Both the position numbers and the translations under genes were made by a program. Source: an uncultured Clostridia bacterium (GTDB lineage: Bacteria > Bacillota > Clostridia > Saccharofermentanales > DTU023). From it: DNA of 64,000 nt. Each line of letters starts with the position of its first letter. Position 1 is the stretch's first letter. Below the pieces are notes generated by a model. The model ran no database searches, was not told where the DNA came from, and saw nothing but the letters and a program-made list of their open reading frames with translations. Below, in pieces: positions 14,377 to 22,317 of the stretch. The stretch lies in NCBI GenBank assembly GCA_937922005.1, contig CAKZWV010000039.1, positions 12,290 through 76,289 on the forward strand. The letters are read 5' to 3'.

Positions 14377-16806
14377 TTAGGCCCTATTATCTGCCATGAT
14401 CTGTTCTCCTTCCGGGAAAGCAAAAGTCGCCCGGCGTAAAAGATGACCGCTCAGGTCAGAAATCACGACCTCCAAGGTCTTTTTAGGACTCTCGTTGGAA
14501 CTTTCCCCGTCCAAATACTCCCGAAATTCTTTATGGATCCGCTCGGCGATCAGGTCAGTGCACCTAGTGAGGAAGGCGTCGCCCAAATGTGCCTTCTCGA
14601 TGAGAGCCAGGCCTGCCTCCGTTGTCGGACAATCCCGCAGGGCTAAGACTTCTTGGGCAGGCATGCCCACCTCTAAGGCTCGGGCCATCATCATTTCCTG
14701 GCGGGCATCCGCTAAATGGCTGTGGGTCTGGAAGATACCCCCGCTGACCTTGATGAGCTTTCCTAAGGGGCCACTTAAAATGACATGATTTGCGCCCCCA
14801 TCCAGGGCCAGGCGCAGACTATAGCCTAGCAGATTTCCAAATTCCACGGAACCCAGACCCGGGTGCAAGGACTTAGCTAGAGCACCCGAGGCATTTCCCG
14901 AAGCCAAGATAATCGTAGAGGGATCCATGGCAAGTTGCTGGCGGATCTCCACAGCCAAAGAATCCTTATAGGCCTTCTCTGAGAGGGGCTCCACCACCCC
15001 GGTCGTCCCAATGAGGGAAATGCCACCCACAATCCCTAGGCGGGGATTGAAAGTCTTCTTTGCTAGGTCCTCCCCACCTGGAATCCTTGCCACCAGGGCC
15101 CATGCCCGGGGGGTTGCCGTCGTTGGAGAAGCCGCTGCCCAGATTGCCTCCAGATTTTCCTCCACCATCATCCGGGGACCTGGATTGATGGCAGCCTCCC
15201 CAGGTGGGACTTTGAGGCCCGGCAAGGTAACATGACCCACCCCAGGCCCCCCAAAAAGATAGACACGGACAGGAGTAGGATCGGCAAGGAAGGAGTATTT
15301 GCCTGCGGGGAACCAAGCGTCAGGGAGGATGGGTCTGGAGTTAGGGGCTGATCTCTGATCCTTTGCCGCCTTGGCCTTCTGGCTCTTTGCGCTAGGAGCC
15401 GGAAGGTCTTCTACTCCCCTCTTCTTTGCTTCAGCAGCTTGGGCAAGCTGCGTCTCTTCCTCAGGGGTCAGGGGCCAGAGATCAGCATAGATCCAGGTCT
15501 GGTCGGTCACATCCACGTCGTCGCCCCCATCTTTTTGGGCCCGGGCGCTGTAGGCAGGGAGACCCAGGGGCCCAGGCTCGGGACTCTCGGCGACGTCGAT
15601 GAGAGGATGAGGATCCACCGGGATGGTCAAAGTCCCCTCCTGGGGGAGGAGGATGGTCTCAGCTGATGATGCATTCGGTGTTGAGGTTGAAGTTTCAGCT
15701 GATGATGCAACCGGGGTATCTCCCAGGGAGGCTGCTGGAATATTTGTTGGATTCAGGCTAAGGGCTTGGCGGAAGGCGGCACAGGCCGCTGCGGTAAAGG
15801 TGGACCCGGTCGTATAACCCCGGCGAAGGACCTTCCCCTCTAGAGAGATCCAGGGGCGGTCCCGATATTCCAGGAGTTCTGCCAAATCCTCAGCATCCCG
15901 CAAGCGCCAAGCCCCCTCCTCCTTGGTAGGTGGGGTTAAAAGGGAGGTTTTGGAGAGAAAGTTTTCGAAAATCCAGTATTTGGGAAGTTTGATCTTGGCT
16001 TGGCGGAGGATATCTTGCTGGTCAAAAGCCTGGTCGGTAGGCCCATCAAAGAGGAGGACCCCATCATGGAGGATCAGGACCCGGTCGGCAAAAGAATAGG
16101 CAAAATCCACATTATGAGTCGAACAAAGGAGGGTCCGATTTTCCTTGTGGAGGCGGGTTAAAATCTCCATCAGGTCATCGGTATTTTGCGCATCCAGCCA
16201 GGCCGTCGGCTCATCCAACATGATGAGCCGAGAGTCCATGACGAGGACATCAGCGATGCTGAGGCGCTTTTTCTCCCCAAAACTCAGGTATTGGATGGGA
16301 CGGTGGCGGAGATGGGTAAGATTAAGGAGATCCAATGCATGGTCCGTCCTCTCCCTTACCAAATCTTCCGAGTAGCCGAGCTGGAAGGCCCCAAAGGAGA
16401 CTTCCTTTTCTACGGTAGAAGCAAAGATCTGGCGCTCTGGGTCCTGAAAGACCAAACTGACCGTGGTACGCAAATCACGGAGAAAGGCCTTTTTCTTTGA
16501 GTAGGCCTGTCCTTTAAAGAAACGTTGGCCGTGGTCAGGATGAAGGACAGCCATGATAAGATAAAAAAGGGTGGATTTGCCCGAGCCATTGGGGGCCAAA
16601 AGGACGATTTTTTCCCCCGGATAGATGGATAGGGAAATATCTTTAAGGACCGGAGATGACTCTGGGTAGGCAAATCCGATGTGGTCCAGGCGGATCAGCT
16701 CTTCTTGGGCCTCAGACCGCCCTGGGGCAACTGCTTGAGACCGGTCCGGATCGGCTATTTGAGAGCGCTCCGGGTCGGCTGCTTGAGCTTGATTTATAGA
16801 CGACAT
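14377..16806 (-). CDS. Fusion of cobalt ABC ATPase (CbiO) and C1-methyltransferase (CbiD)
   Basis: The N-terminal half is an ECF-type ATPase: Walker A APNGSGKST at 71-79, signature LSFGE at 174-178 (usual LSGGQ) and Walker B LIMLDEP at 194-200. It would energise cobalt uptake with CbiM, CbiN and CbiQ. From about residue 320 the chain is CbiD (cobalt-precorrin-5B C1-methyltransferase), with RRGYTTGSTFTAAACAA, a Pro-rich GPGVGHVTLPGL segment and LGIVGGISLIGTTGVVEP. A low-complexity insert of roughly 130 residues interrupts the start of the CbiD part. The ATG overlaps the end of cbiQ by 13 bases and has AGGAGG upstream. There is no frameshift at the junction, so the fusion appears genuine. Confidence 0.88.
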   Translation of the reverse strand: MSSINQAQAADPERSQIADPDRSQAVAPGRSEAQEELIRLDHIGFAYPESSPVLKDISLSIYPGEKIVLLAPNGSGKSTLFYLIMAVLHPDHGQRFFKGQAYSKKKAFLRDLRTTVSLVFQDPERQIFASTVEKEVSFGAFQLGYSEDLVRERTDHALDLLNLTHLRHRPIQYLSFGEKKRLSIADVLVMDSRLIMLDEPTAWLDAQNTDDLMEILTRLHKENRTLLCSTHNVDFAYSFADRVLILHDGVLLFDGPTDQAFDQQDILRQAKIKLPKYWIFENFLSKTSLLTPPTKEEGAWRLRDAEDLAELLEYRDRPWISLEGKVLRRGYTTGSTFTAAACAAFRQALSLNPTNIPAASLGDTPVASSAETSTSTPNASSAETILLPQEGTLTIPVDPHPLIDVAESPEPGPLGLPAYSARAQKDGGDDVDVTDQTWIYADLWPLTPEEETQLAQAAEAKKRGVEDLPAPSAKSQKAKAAKDQRSAPNSRPILPDAWFPAGKYSFLADPTPVRVYLFGGPGVGHVTLPGLKVPPGEAAINPGPRMMVEENLEAIWAAASPTTATPRAWALVARIPGGEDLAKKTFNPRLGIVGGISLIGTTGVVEPLSEKAYKDSLAVEIRQQLAMDPSTIILASGNASGALAKSLHPGLGSVEFGNLLGYSLRLALDGGANHVILSGPLGKLIKVSGGIFQTHSHLADARQEMMMARALEVGMPAQEVLALRDCPTTEAGLALIEKAHLGDAFLTRCTDLIAERIHKEFREYLDGESSNESPKKTLEVVISDLSGHLLRRATFAFPEGEQIMADNRA

Positions 16807-17585
16807 AAGATAGCCCCTCCTAGGGCAAGGAGACCTAAGGCCACCAGGCCATACTCCAGCCAGCTGGCAGGGCGATAAACTCGCCCCAAATAGCGGAAGG
16901 TCCCATCAAAAAGTTTTAATTCTAAGGCGATATCCAAATCATCCGCCGCCTCCAAGGTCCGACTCAAAACCAGACCCAGGGCCCTGCCCAAGGAAGGAAT
17001 GCCTGTTCTAAGATTCTGGTAGCCTAAACGCAGGTCCTGTGCGGTAATCACCGTGTCAAAGGTGTCATAGATATAAAAAATATAGCGGTATAGGAGCTCG
17101 GTCAAGTTCATGAGGACCGCTGGCACGTGCCAATCCCGGAGGACTTGATTCATTTCTACGAGGGGGGTACTTAGGGCCAGAAACTCCAAGGCGGCCAGAA
17201 GACTTAAAACCCGGGCTCCTAAGTGGAGGGCCCGCTGGATGCTCGACCGGGTTAAATAAAAAACCAGGGAGTCACCTTGAGAAGCCCATAGCAAGTCCCC
17301 AGCCGGAATGAGGGCCAGGTTGGCCCTTTGGGTCACCGCCAGAATCAGGGTTAACAGAGATACGCCCAAGACAAGAAGGGGGGCTTTTTCTAGTCTTACC
17401 AGGGTCGACCAAGAAATCTGGAGGAGGTAGCGGGATAAAAGAAGATTGGCAAGGTAGAAGACAAGTAAAAGCCAGGGTTGACTACAAAGAAAGCTAGCCA
17501 GGAAAACCAAGGCGACATAGAGCATCTTATAAGCCGGATGAACCTCTACCAAGGGATTTTTATTGGCAAGATAATCAATAAACAT
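16794..17585 (-). CDS. cbiQ: Cobalt ECF transporter transmembrane component CbiQ
   Basis: This 263-residue membrane protein has several hydrophobic helices. It begins MFIDYLANKNPLVEVHPAYK, which matches the usual CbiQ opening before the first helix. The later conserved coupling region (around ALELKLFDG) contacts the ATPase. I start at the ATG at 17585. The frame stays open to a TTG at 17648, but that codon lies in a terminator stem. The chosen ATG lacks a clear Shine-Dalgarno site, which is odd for this operon. The gene follows cbiN after an intrinsic terminator and overlaps the CbiO-CbiD fusion. Confidence 0.82.
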   Translation of the reverse strand: MFIDYLANKNPLVEVHPAYKMLYVALVFLASFLCSQPWLLLVFYLANLLLSRYLLQISWSTLVRLEKAPLLVLGVSLLTLILAVTQRANLALIPAGDLLWASQGDSLVFYLTRSSIQRALHLGARVLSLLAALEFLALSTPLVEMNQVLRDWHVPAVLMNLTELLYRYIFYIYDTFDTVITAQDLRLGYQNLRTGIPSLGRALGLVLSRTLEAADDLDIALELKLFDGTFRYLGRVYRPASWLEYGLVALGLLALGGAILCRL

Positions 17586-17609
17586 AAGACGGAATCCGAG
17601 ATCGTTGAT

Positions 17610-17653
17610 AAAAAAAGCTTGCCCAGCCCCCCAGAGGGAGACCAGCAAGCTTT
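17610..17653 (-). terminator. Intrinsic terminator or attenuator between cbiN and cbiQ
   Basis: On the minus strand AAAGCTTGC and GCAAGCTTT form a 9-bp stem, with a GC-rich inner region, directly followed by seven T. It lies inside the cobalt operon, 25 bases before the cbiQ start. It would reduce transcription of cbiQ and everything downstream relative to cbiMN. Confidence 0.8.
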
Positions 17654-17696
17654 GCCGTGCCTGGGTTAGGCCGGAAAGCCCAACACCGGGGCAGGA

Positions 17697-18017
17697 TTAT
17701 TTGCTCAAAGAGGCTACCTTGCCTTGAGAGCTCGCTTCGTCTTGTTTGGCTTTTTTCTTAGAGTTGACGCCAAAGTAGTAACCTACGACGAGGCCGCCAA
17801 TGAGGGCCTGGCAGGAGAACAAGAGACTTTCAATTTCTCCTGAGGGTGGCTCATACAAGGATTCTGCCCAGGGCTCATAGCCGGGCTTCAGTTCTTCAAT
17901 CAGGCCACTGGCAGCGTCATCAGACCCGCCAAATTCTGCATCTTTTTTAATGAAAAGGGGAACGACTACAATGGCCAAAATTACAATAAACAAGGTAATA
18001 ACTGTTGACTTTTTCAT
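17697..18017 (-). CDS. cbiN: Cobalt transport protein CbiN
   Basis: This 106-residue protein has an N-terminal hydrophobic helix (VITLFIVILAIVVVPLFI). Its extracytoplasmic loop has the family-typical FGGSDDAA and GYEPWAESLYEPPSGEIESLLFSCQALIGG, which includes the second helix. CbiN assists CbiM in cobalt capture. Its start codon follows the cbiM stop directly. Confidence 0.92.
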   Translation of the reverse strand: MKKSTVITLFIVILAIVVVPLFIKKDAEFGGSDDAASGLIEELKPGYEPWAESLYEPPSGEIESLLFSCQALIGGLVVGYYFGVNSKKKAKQDEASSQGKVASLSK

Positions 18018-18827
18018 TTATACTGCCTCCGCTGTCATGGTCTTGGGCAAGACATTGAGATCGATCAACTGATCCCGGTTGTGGGTGGTGATGAAACTGA
18101 AGATCATCGCCGTCAGGATTCCTTCGATGATGGCCAGAGGGACCTGGGTAATGGCAAATATTCCAGCAAATTTCTGGACAGAAGCTAGTACAGAATGGGT
18201 AGCTGGATCAGGATAGGCCATACCAAGCTGGATGGAAGTGACCACGTAGGTGAAGAGGTCGCCGAGGGCGGAAGCCAGGAAGACGGCAAAATAGACCTTC
18301 TTCGGGCTTACCTTCCCAGTCTGGGTCTTGGGATTGCCTACAATGAGGCGATAGATCACCAAAGAAAGGATTGGTCCAGCAATACCCATGGAAGTCAGGT
18401 TGGCACCTAGGGTCGTCAGTCCGCCGTGGGCCAAAAGTATGGCCTGGAAGAGCAGGACGATCAAGCCCAGAACTGCCGTGACGGCCGGCCCAAAGAGAAT
18501 GGCCGCAAGACCCGTCCCGGTAGGATGGGAGCAAGACCCAGTCACGGAAGGAATCTTCATCGCCGAAAGAACAAAGATATAAGCTCCTACCAAGGCTAAC
18601 AGCAAAAGATTCTTCTGTTTATCCTGAATGATCTTTGAAATATTCATCAAGCCCCAGATCACAAAGGGCAGGGCCACCACGCCCCAAACGACACACCACA
18701 TGGGAGGCAGGAAGCCCTCCATGATGTGCATGGCCTGGACGCCCGTCGAGGGCACCAGGAGCAAGGTTAAGACAATCACGGTGATTGCTAGGCTAACAAA
18801 GCGGTTGATTCGCAAATGCTTTTTCAT
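18018..18827 (-). CDS. cbiM: Cobalt-binding substrate component CbiM
   Basis: CbiM is the metal-binding membrane S-component of the cobalt ECF transporter. A signal-like segment (about 1-33) is followed by MHIMEGFLPPMW, whose His residues bind the metal once the N-terminus is processed. Further helices and the GSCSHPTGTGLAAI loop follow, the latter being another hallmark. The length is 269 residues. The ATG at 18827 has TGGAGG before it; the open frame continues to 18908, but those codons do not look like protein. First gene of the operon. Confidence 0.93.
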   Translation of the reverse strand: MKKHLRINRFVSLAITVIVLTLLLVPSTGVQAMHIMEGFLPPMWCVVWGVVALPFVIWGLMNISKIIQDKQKNLLLLALVGAYIFVLSAMKIPSVTGSCSHPTGTGLAAILFGPAVTAVLGLIVLLFQAILLAHGGLTTLGANLTSMGIAGPILSLVIYRLIVGNPKTQTGKVSPKKVYFAVFLASALGDLFTYVVTSIQLGMAYPDPATHSVLASVQKFAGIFAITQVPLAIIEGILTAMIFSFITTHNRDQLIDLNVLPKTMTAEAV

Positions 18828-18908
18828 ATATCCTCCAATACTAACGACGGGATGGGGACCAAGATGGGATCTTAGTCCTGCGCCCGTGTCATCATGCAAC
18901 AAAGCCAT

Positions 18909-19219
18909 AAAAGTTCAAACTCGCCTGCCCTCCAGACAGACAAAACAAACCAAGCGAATCAATACGAGACCCGGAGCTGGTCAAATGCCCACGATGGGTT
19001 TCCTGAAAAGGGACACTCCGACCTGTGCTTTGTCTCAACTATCAACGCTTGGTAAAAACCATGATGACACCGCTTGTCATACACTTGCGAAAAATAAATT
19101 GTGTAGAAAAGCCTCTTCAACTCAGACGCTTTTCAGCTCGCCACCCTAGTTGGGCCAGCAGCTTGTTCTTCCTAAGGGCACCCTCAAAGGAGTACTCCGG
19201 GAAGAACCTAAGTTTTTTT
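18909..19219. other. Structured non-coding region upstream of cbiM
   Basis: No gene is credible here. Several hairpins follow one another: ATGACA/TGTCAT (near 19060), TACAC/GTGTA, AAAAGC/GCTTTT around 19117-19133, an AGCT...AGCT stem with CCC/GGG core near 19136-19164, and GTTCTTCC/GGAAGAAC (19165-19207). Read on the minus strand this would be a roughly 390-base leader of the cobalt operon, in the place where riboswitches often sit. Read on the plus strand it would be a small RNA ending in a terminator. I find no B12 box or other element I can name. Confidence 0.55.
19163..19219 (+). terminator. Plus-strand terminator-like hairpin
   Basis: GTTCTTCC (19165-19172) pairs with GGAAGAAC (19200-19207). 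Seven T at 19213-19219 follow on the plus strand after a short CTAAG. It would end a plus-strand RNA coming from the region upstream of cbiM. The same stem could instead be part of a minus-strand aptamer. Confidence 0.45.
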
Positions 19220-19408
19220 CTTAACTGTTAGTTACAAATTTTTAGTTGCCAATGCTTCATTGGAAATCTCTAGTGAGAAATTCTTCATTACCATATTTTA
19301 ACGCTTGTCTGATTAGTTTACGCAATGAGAAGAATTATTGCAATCCTTCAGCCAGTTATTTTGTCGACCTATCTTAGCCAGACTTTTTTGGGGGCTTTGT
19401 TCAACTGT

Positions 19409-20203
19409 CTATTCTTCATTCTTCTTGCTTCCAGCCTGCTTTTTTTCAGCAATCCGAAGGGCCAGAGCAGCTTTTACGGTAGCGATGGCCCGACCATTGT
19501 CATGCCAAGGCTGATCTTGATAGCCCTTGGCAGCTCGTTCTTGATTCCAAAGGACCGTAAAGAGGGCGGCCACCTTGGCCCCAGGCAGGGCCCGGGCTAC
19601 GGTGTAGAGGGCTGCTGTCTCCATCTCTGAAGCCAGGCACCCAGCTTGGATCCAGGCCTGCCAGCGCTCTTTCAGCCGGGAGGCAACTGGCATCCGCTCT
19701 GGGTCCATCTGCCCGTAAAATGAATCTTTTGACTGGACCACCCCTACCTCATAGGGAATCGACAAAGAGCTTGCCGCCTGAGCGAGAGAGGTTAATAGGT
19801 CAAAATCTGCCACGGCTGGGAAGGCCAAGGGGAGGTAGTGACTGGAAGTCCCCTCATCCCGAATTGCCCCTTGGGCCAGAACGAGGGTCCCAGGCTGGGT
19901 ATGCTCTTGCATCCCCCCGCAAGTTCCCAGACGGATAAACTCCCTGACCCCAGCCTGGTAGAGTTCTTCCATGGCAATGGCGGCCGAGGGGCCCCCAATA
20001 CCCGTAGAACAGATGACAATCTTCTCTCCATCTAAATCAACCAAATAGCTCGTATATTCTCGGTTTTGGCTATGGAAAACCGGATGGTCAAAGGCCTGGG
20101 CAATCTCCTCACAGCGACCTGGATCCCCAGGTAAAATAGCATAGGTGGCCTCTAAGGGGCCTGTCTTGATATGCATAAAGGGCTCATAGACTTTGGGTGT
20201 CAT
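19409..20203 (-). CDS. udp: Uridine phosphorylase-like nucleoside phosphorylase
   Basis: It belongs to the PNP/UDP phosphorylase family, which splits uridine to uracil and ribose-1-phosphate. Visible motifs are LPGDPGRCEEIA (phosphate site), STGIGGPSAAIAMEEL, RLGTCGGMQ, KDSFYGQ and SEMETAALYTVA (nucleoside-binding Glu-Met-Glu). KDSFYGQ favours uridine phosphorylase over purine enzymes. The 264-residue length is normal. The start has GAGGAGGTGATCCC just before ATG, an almost full-length match to the 16S anti-Shine-Dalgarno, so strong translation is expected. The start of the next gene upstream is 125 bases away. Confidence 0.88.
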   Translation of the reverse strand: MTPKVYEPFMHIKTGPLEATYAILPGDPGRCEEIAQAFDHPVFHSQNREYTSYLVDLDGEKIVICSTGIGGPSAAIAMEELYQAGVREFIRLGTCGGMQEHTQPGTLVLAQGAIRDEGTSSHYLPLAFPAVADFDLLTSLAQAASSLSIPYEVGVVQSKDSFYGQMDPERMPVASRLKERWQAWIQAGCLASEMETAALYTVARALPGAKVAALFTVLWNQERAAKGYQDQPWHDNGRAIATVKAALALRIAEKKQAGSKKNEE

Positions 20204-20327
20204 GGGATCACCTCCTCGTGATAAGATCCCTGCTGGGGGATCGGGATAAGATATGGATAGAAAGTATCAAGGAGTCCGCTCCATGGATCCTTGCGAAAGT
20301 ACATTACGATGGTAAAGGCTGAGAGGG

Positions 20328-20732
20328 TCAGGGAGTCTCCTCTGTAGATTCTTGGGGGTAAACCAGGGAAAAGGAGGGTGCCGTTTCCCGCCAAACAAAG
20401 TCGGAACTTTCGTCGTCCTTGTTTTTCTTCTTGGCCTGGCTAACCCGCCAAAAGACGAGTGCCCCAAAAATCATGAGGAAAACAATCAATAGGGAAGGGA
20501 TCACCGCTTTCAAGAAACGGGCCCGGGCGCTGGGAGGCCGCATGGCATGGTCCGGCTGACGGTCGGGCTCCGGCCACTCCTCTTCTTGTGGCAGTCCGTC
20601 GAAGTAAGGCCTCTCCTCCTCTTCCGGCAGGCTCTCAAAGTAAGAGCAATCCTCCTCTTCCGGCCGCCCCTCCGGACGGTCCTTATTGTCCTGTTTTGGG
20701 CTCATATCCTCAATATCAGATTCAAGGCTCAT
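20328..20732 (-). CDS. Small single-pass membrane protein with acidic repeats
   Basis: The protein has 134 residues. The N-terminal 60 are highly acidic, with three imperfect repeats of the form EEEDCSYFESLP, EEEERPYFDGLP and QEEEWPEP. One membrane helix follows (AVIPSLLIVFLMIFGALVFW) with a basic stop-transfer and a short tail. No domain recognised. It lies 3 bases after the DUF4349 gene on the same strand, so the two are co-transcribed and may act together at the membrane. Confidence 0.65.
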   Translation of the reverse strand: MSLESDIEDMSPKQDNKDRPEGRPEEEDCSYFESLPEEEERPYFDGLPQEEEWPEPDRQPDHAMRPPSARARFLKAVIPSLLIVFLMIFGALVFWRVSQAKKKNKDDESSDFVWRETAPSFSLVYPQESTEETP

Positions 20733-20735
20733 AGG

Positions 20736-22196
20736 CTAGCCTCTCTTCTTAGTGGAAGAGCTCGCAGAAGAAGACGGGCTAGCGTCCTTGGCCGCTCGGG
20801 CTTCCTGAGCCTCCTGGGCATCCTGGACCATTTGTGCATCTTGGGCTACTTGGCCCATAGAGGCTTCTGGCCCTGGCACGGGCCCAACTCCTCCTGGGGC
20901 ACCTGGCATCCCTGCTCCTCCTGAGGTCCCCGGCATGGCCGCCCCTCCTGGCTGGCCTGGGGCTGGATAAGTCCCACTGACCGTATAGGGTGGGGCGGAA
21001 GCATACCCAGTTCCCCAGCCCATGTTAGAAGGACCTGGCATCCCGTAGGGGAAAGGCCCTCCAGGCCCTGGAGTCCCCTTATTCTTTTTCGTTTTCCTGT
21101 TGGCCCTTTTCGCTCTACGTTTCAAAGACCAAAGCGAGATACCACGGATAATCAGGACAATAATCCAAATGACGACGACAAAGAAGAGGATATCAAAGAT
21201 ATGCCCGGCCAAATAGATGCAAAGGTCTTGCATATCAATCACAAAGCGGGTCCAGCCTTCTTGGAAAGACTCCGAGACTCGGATCCCAAAGGGAAGACTG
21301 ACCTGGCTCTTTAGGTCAATACGAGTTTTCTCTTGGAGGGTAACTTCCACCGTCGCATAGGCAACTTCTCGATCCTGAATCTTTAAAGTTTGGGTAAGGG
21401 ACTGAATCTCCCGCTCTACGTCAGAAATTCTCTCCTTCACATCAAGAATGTCAGAGATGGATTCGGCCTTATCATAGATTTCAAGCAAGGCATCCCGTTC
21501 TTTTTCCAAACTCTCCACCCTCAGTTTATTATCATAATAGACCGTGGTGATATTTTCAGACTTTTGCTCCATGGAACGGGGCCGATAATGTTCCTGAAAA
21601 TACTTCACGAAATCGCCAACCTTGTCACTCGGCACCCGCAACTTCAGATCCGCCCTACGCCCTGTTGGATTGGAGCCAACGTATTCACGGTAGGCCTCAT
21701 CCTCGTCGACGAGCTCCCCACCAGACATGCTGGCATCTTCTACAAATCCTCCTGCCTCGTTTAACTTCTTATGAAAGTCCGCCAGCAACTGGTCGAAGGC
21801 CTCCCGGGTCCGAAGCTCATAGCGTAGATCATAGGTATAAACAATCTTCTTGGGCAGGGTCTTTTCTTCGTTCACCAGGTCCAGGTTAATATCCCCTTCC
21901 CCGGCCTCCAAACTTCTCGCCCTAGCCCCTGCTAGGCCGTCTTCTGGGGCAGATTCCTCTGCCTCATCACTTTTCATCATGGATTCTTTGGCATTACTCC
22001 TGACCATCTCATTCACACTGGCAGGGCTACTAGAAGGAGGGCTCATATCCCCACACGAGCTCAAAATGAAGACCAGCTGGAGAAGGAGGAGAATGCCTAA
22101 AATGAAGGCAATCCACATGGTCGCCTTCTTGCGTTTGGGAATGACTTTCTTTTCGGGTGGCCGCTGTCCCGCCCGTTTAACTTTCAACTTTTTCAT
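20736..22196 (-). CDS. DUF4349 domain membrane protein
   Basis: The protein has 486 residues. A Lys/Arg-rich start precedes a helix at about 27-46 that ends in LSSC, which could be a lipobox. From about 110 a DUF4349 domain follows, with YDLRYELRTREAFDQLL, a serine/glycine segment and a coiled coil (about 220-280; ERISDVEREIQSL). A second helix lies at about 318-345, then a long Gly/Pro-rich cytoplasmic tail with PGGAGMPGAPGG-type repeats and an Ala/Gln-rich end. The function of DUF4349 proteins is not established; they are usually cell-surface lipoproteins. The ATG at 22196 has AAAGGAG upstream, whereas the longer frame to 22247 has no such site. Confidence 0.78.
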   Translation of the reverse strand: MKKLKVKRAGQRPPEKKVIPKRKKATMWIAFILGILLLLQLVFILSSCGDMSPPSSSPASVNEMVRSNAKESMMKSDEAEESAPEDGLAGARARSLEAGEGDINLDLVNEEKTLPKKIVYTYDLRYELRTREAFDQLLADFHKKLNEAGGFVEDASMSGGELVDEDEAYREYVGSNPTGRRADLKLRVPSDKVGDFVKYFQEHYRPRSMEQKSENITTVYYDNKLRVESLEKERDALLEIYDKAESISDILDVKERISDVEREIQSLTQTLKIQDREVAYATVEVTLQEKTRIDLKSQVSLPFGIRVSESFQEGWTRFVIDMQDLCIYLAGHIFDILFFVVVIWIIVLIIRGISLWSLKRRAKRANRKTKKNKGTPGPGGPFPYGMPGPSNMGWGTGYASAPPYTVSGTYPAPGQPGGAAMPGTSGGAGMPGAPGGVGPVPGPEASMGQVAQDAQMVQDAQEAQEARAAKDASPSSSASSSTKKRG

Positions 22197-22317
22197 ACTA
22201 AATCTCCTTTCTGAGGGAATCCGCATGCGGCAAGTTCTCAAAAGCATTTCTCATATTGGTTGCCGACCTATCTATTCTCGAGGCTCAAGCTCGTATCCGC
22301 ACCCAACAAGTCCGCTC

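Noticed and set aside
18628..19149. 173-codon plus-strand frame antisense to cbiM
   Set aside because: It overlaps the clear cbiM coding frame and its leader, lacks a ribosome site and has no recognisable sequence.
18830..19320. Cobalamin riboswitch before cbiM
   Set aside because: No B12 box or conserved core could be found on the minus strand. It is left as an unidentified structured region.
19325..19630. Hydrophobic plus-strand frame near the uridine phosphorylase end
   Set aside because: Most of it is antisense to the phosphorylase gene. It has no ribosome site.
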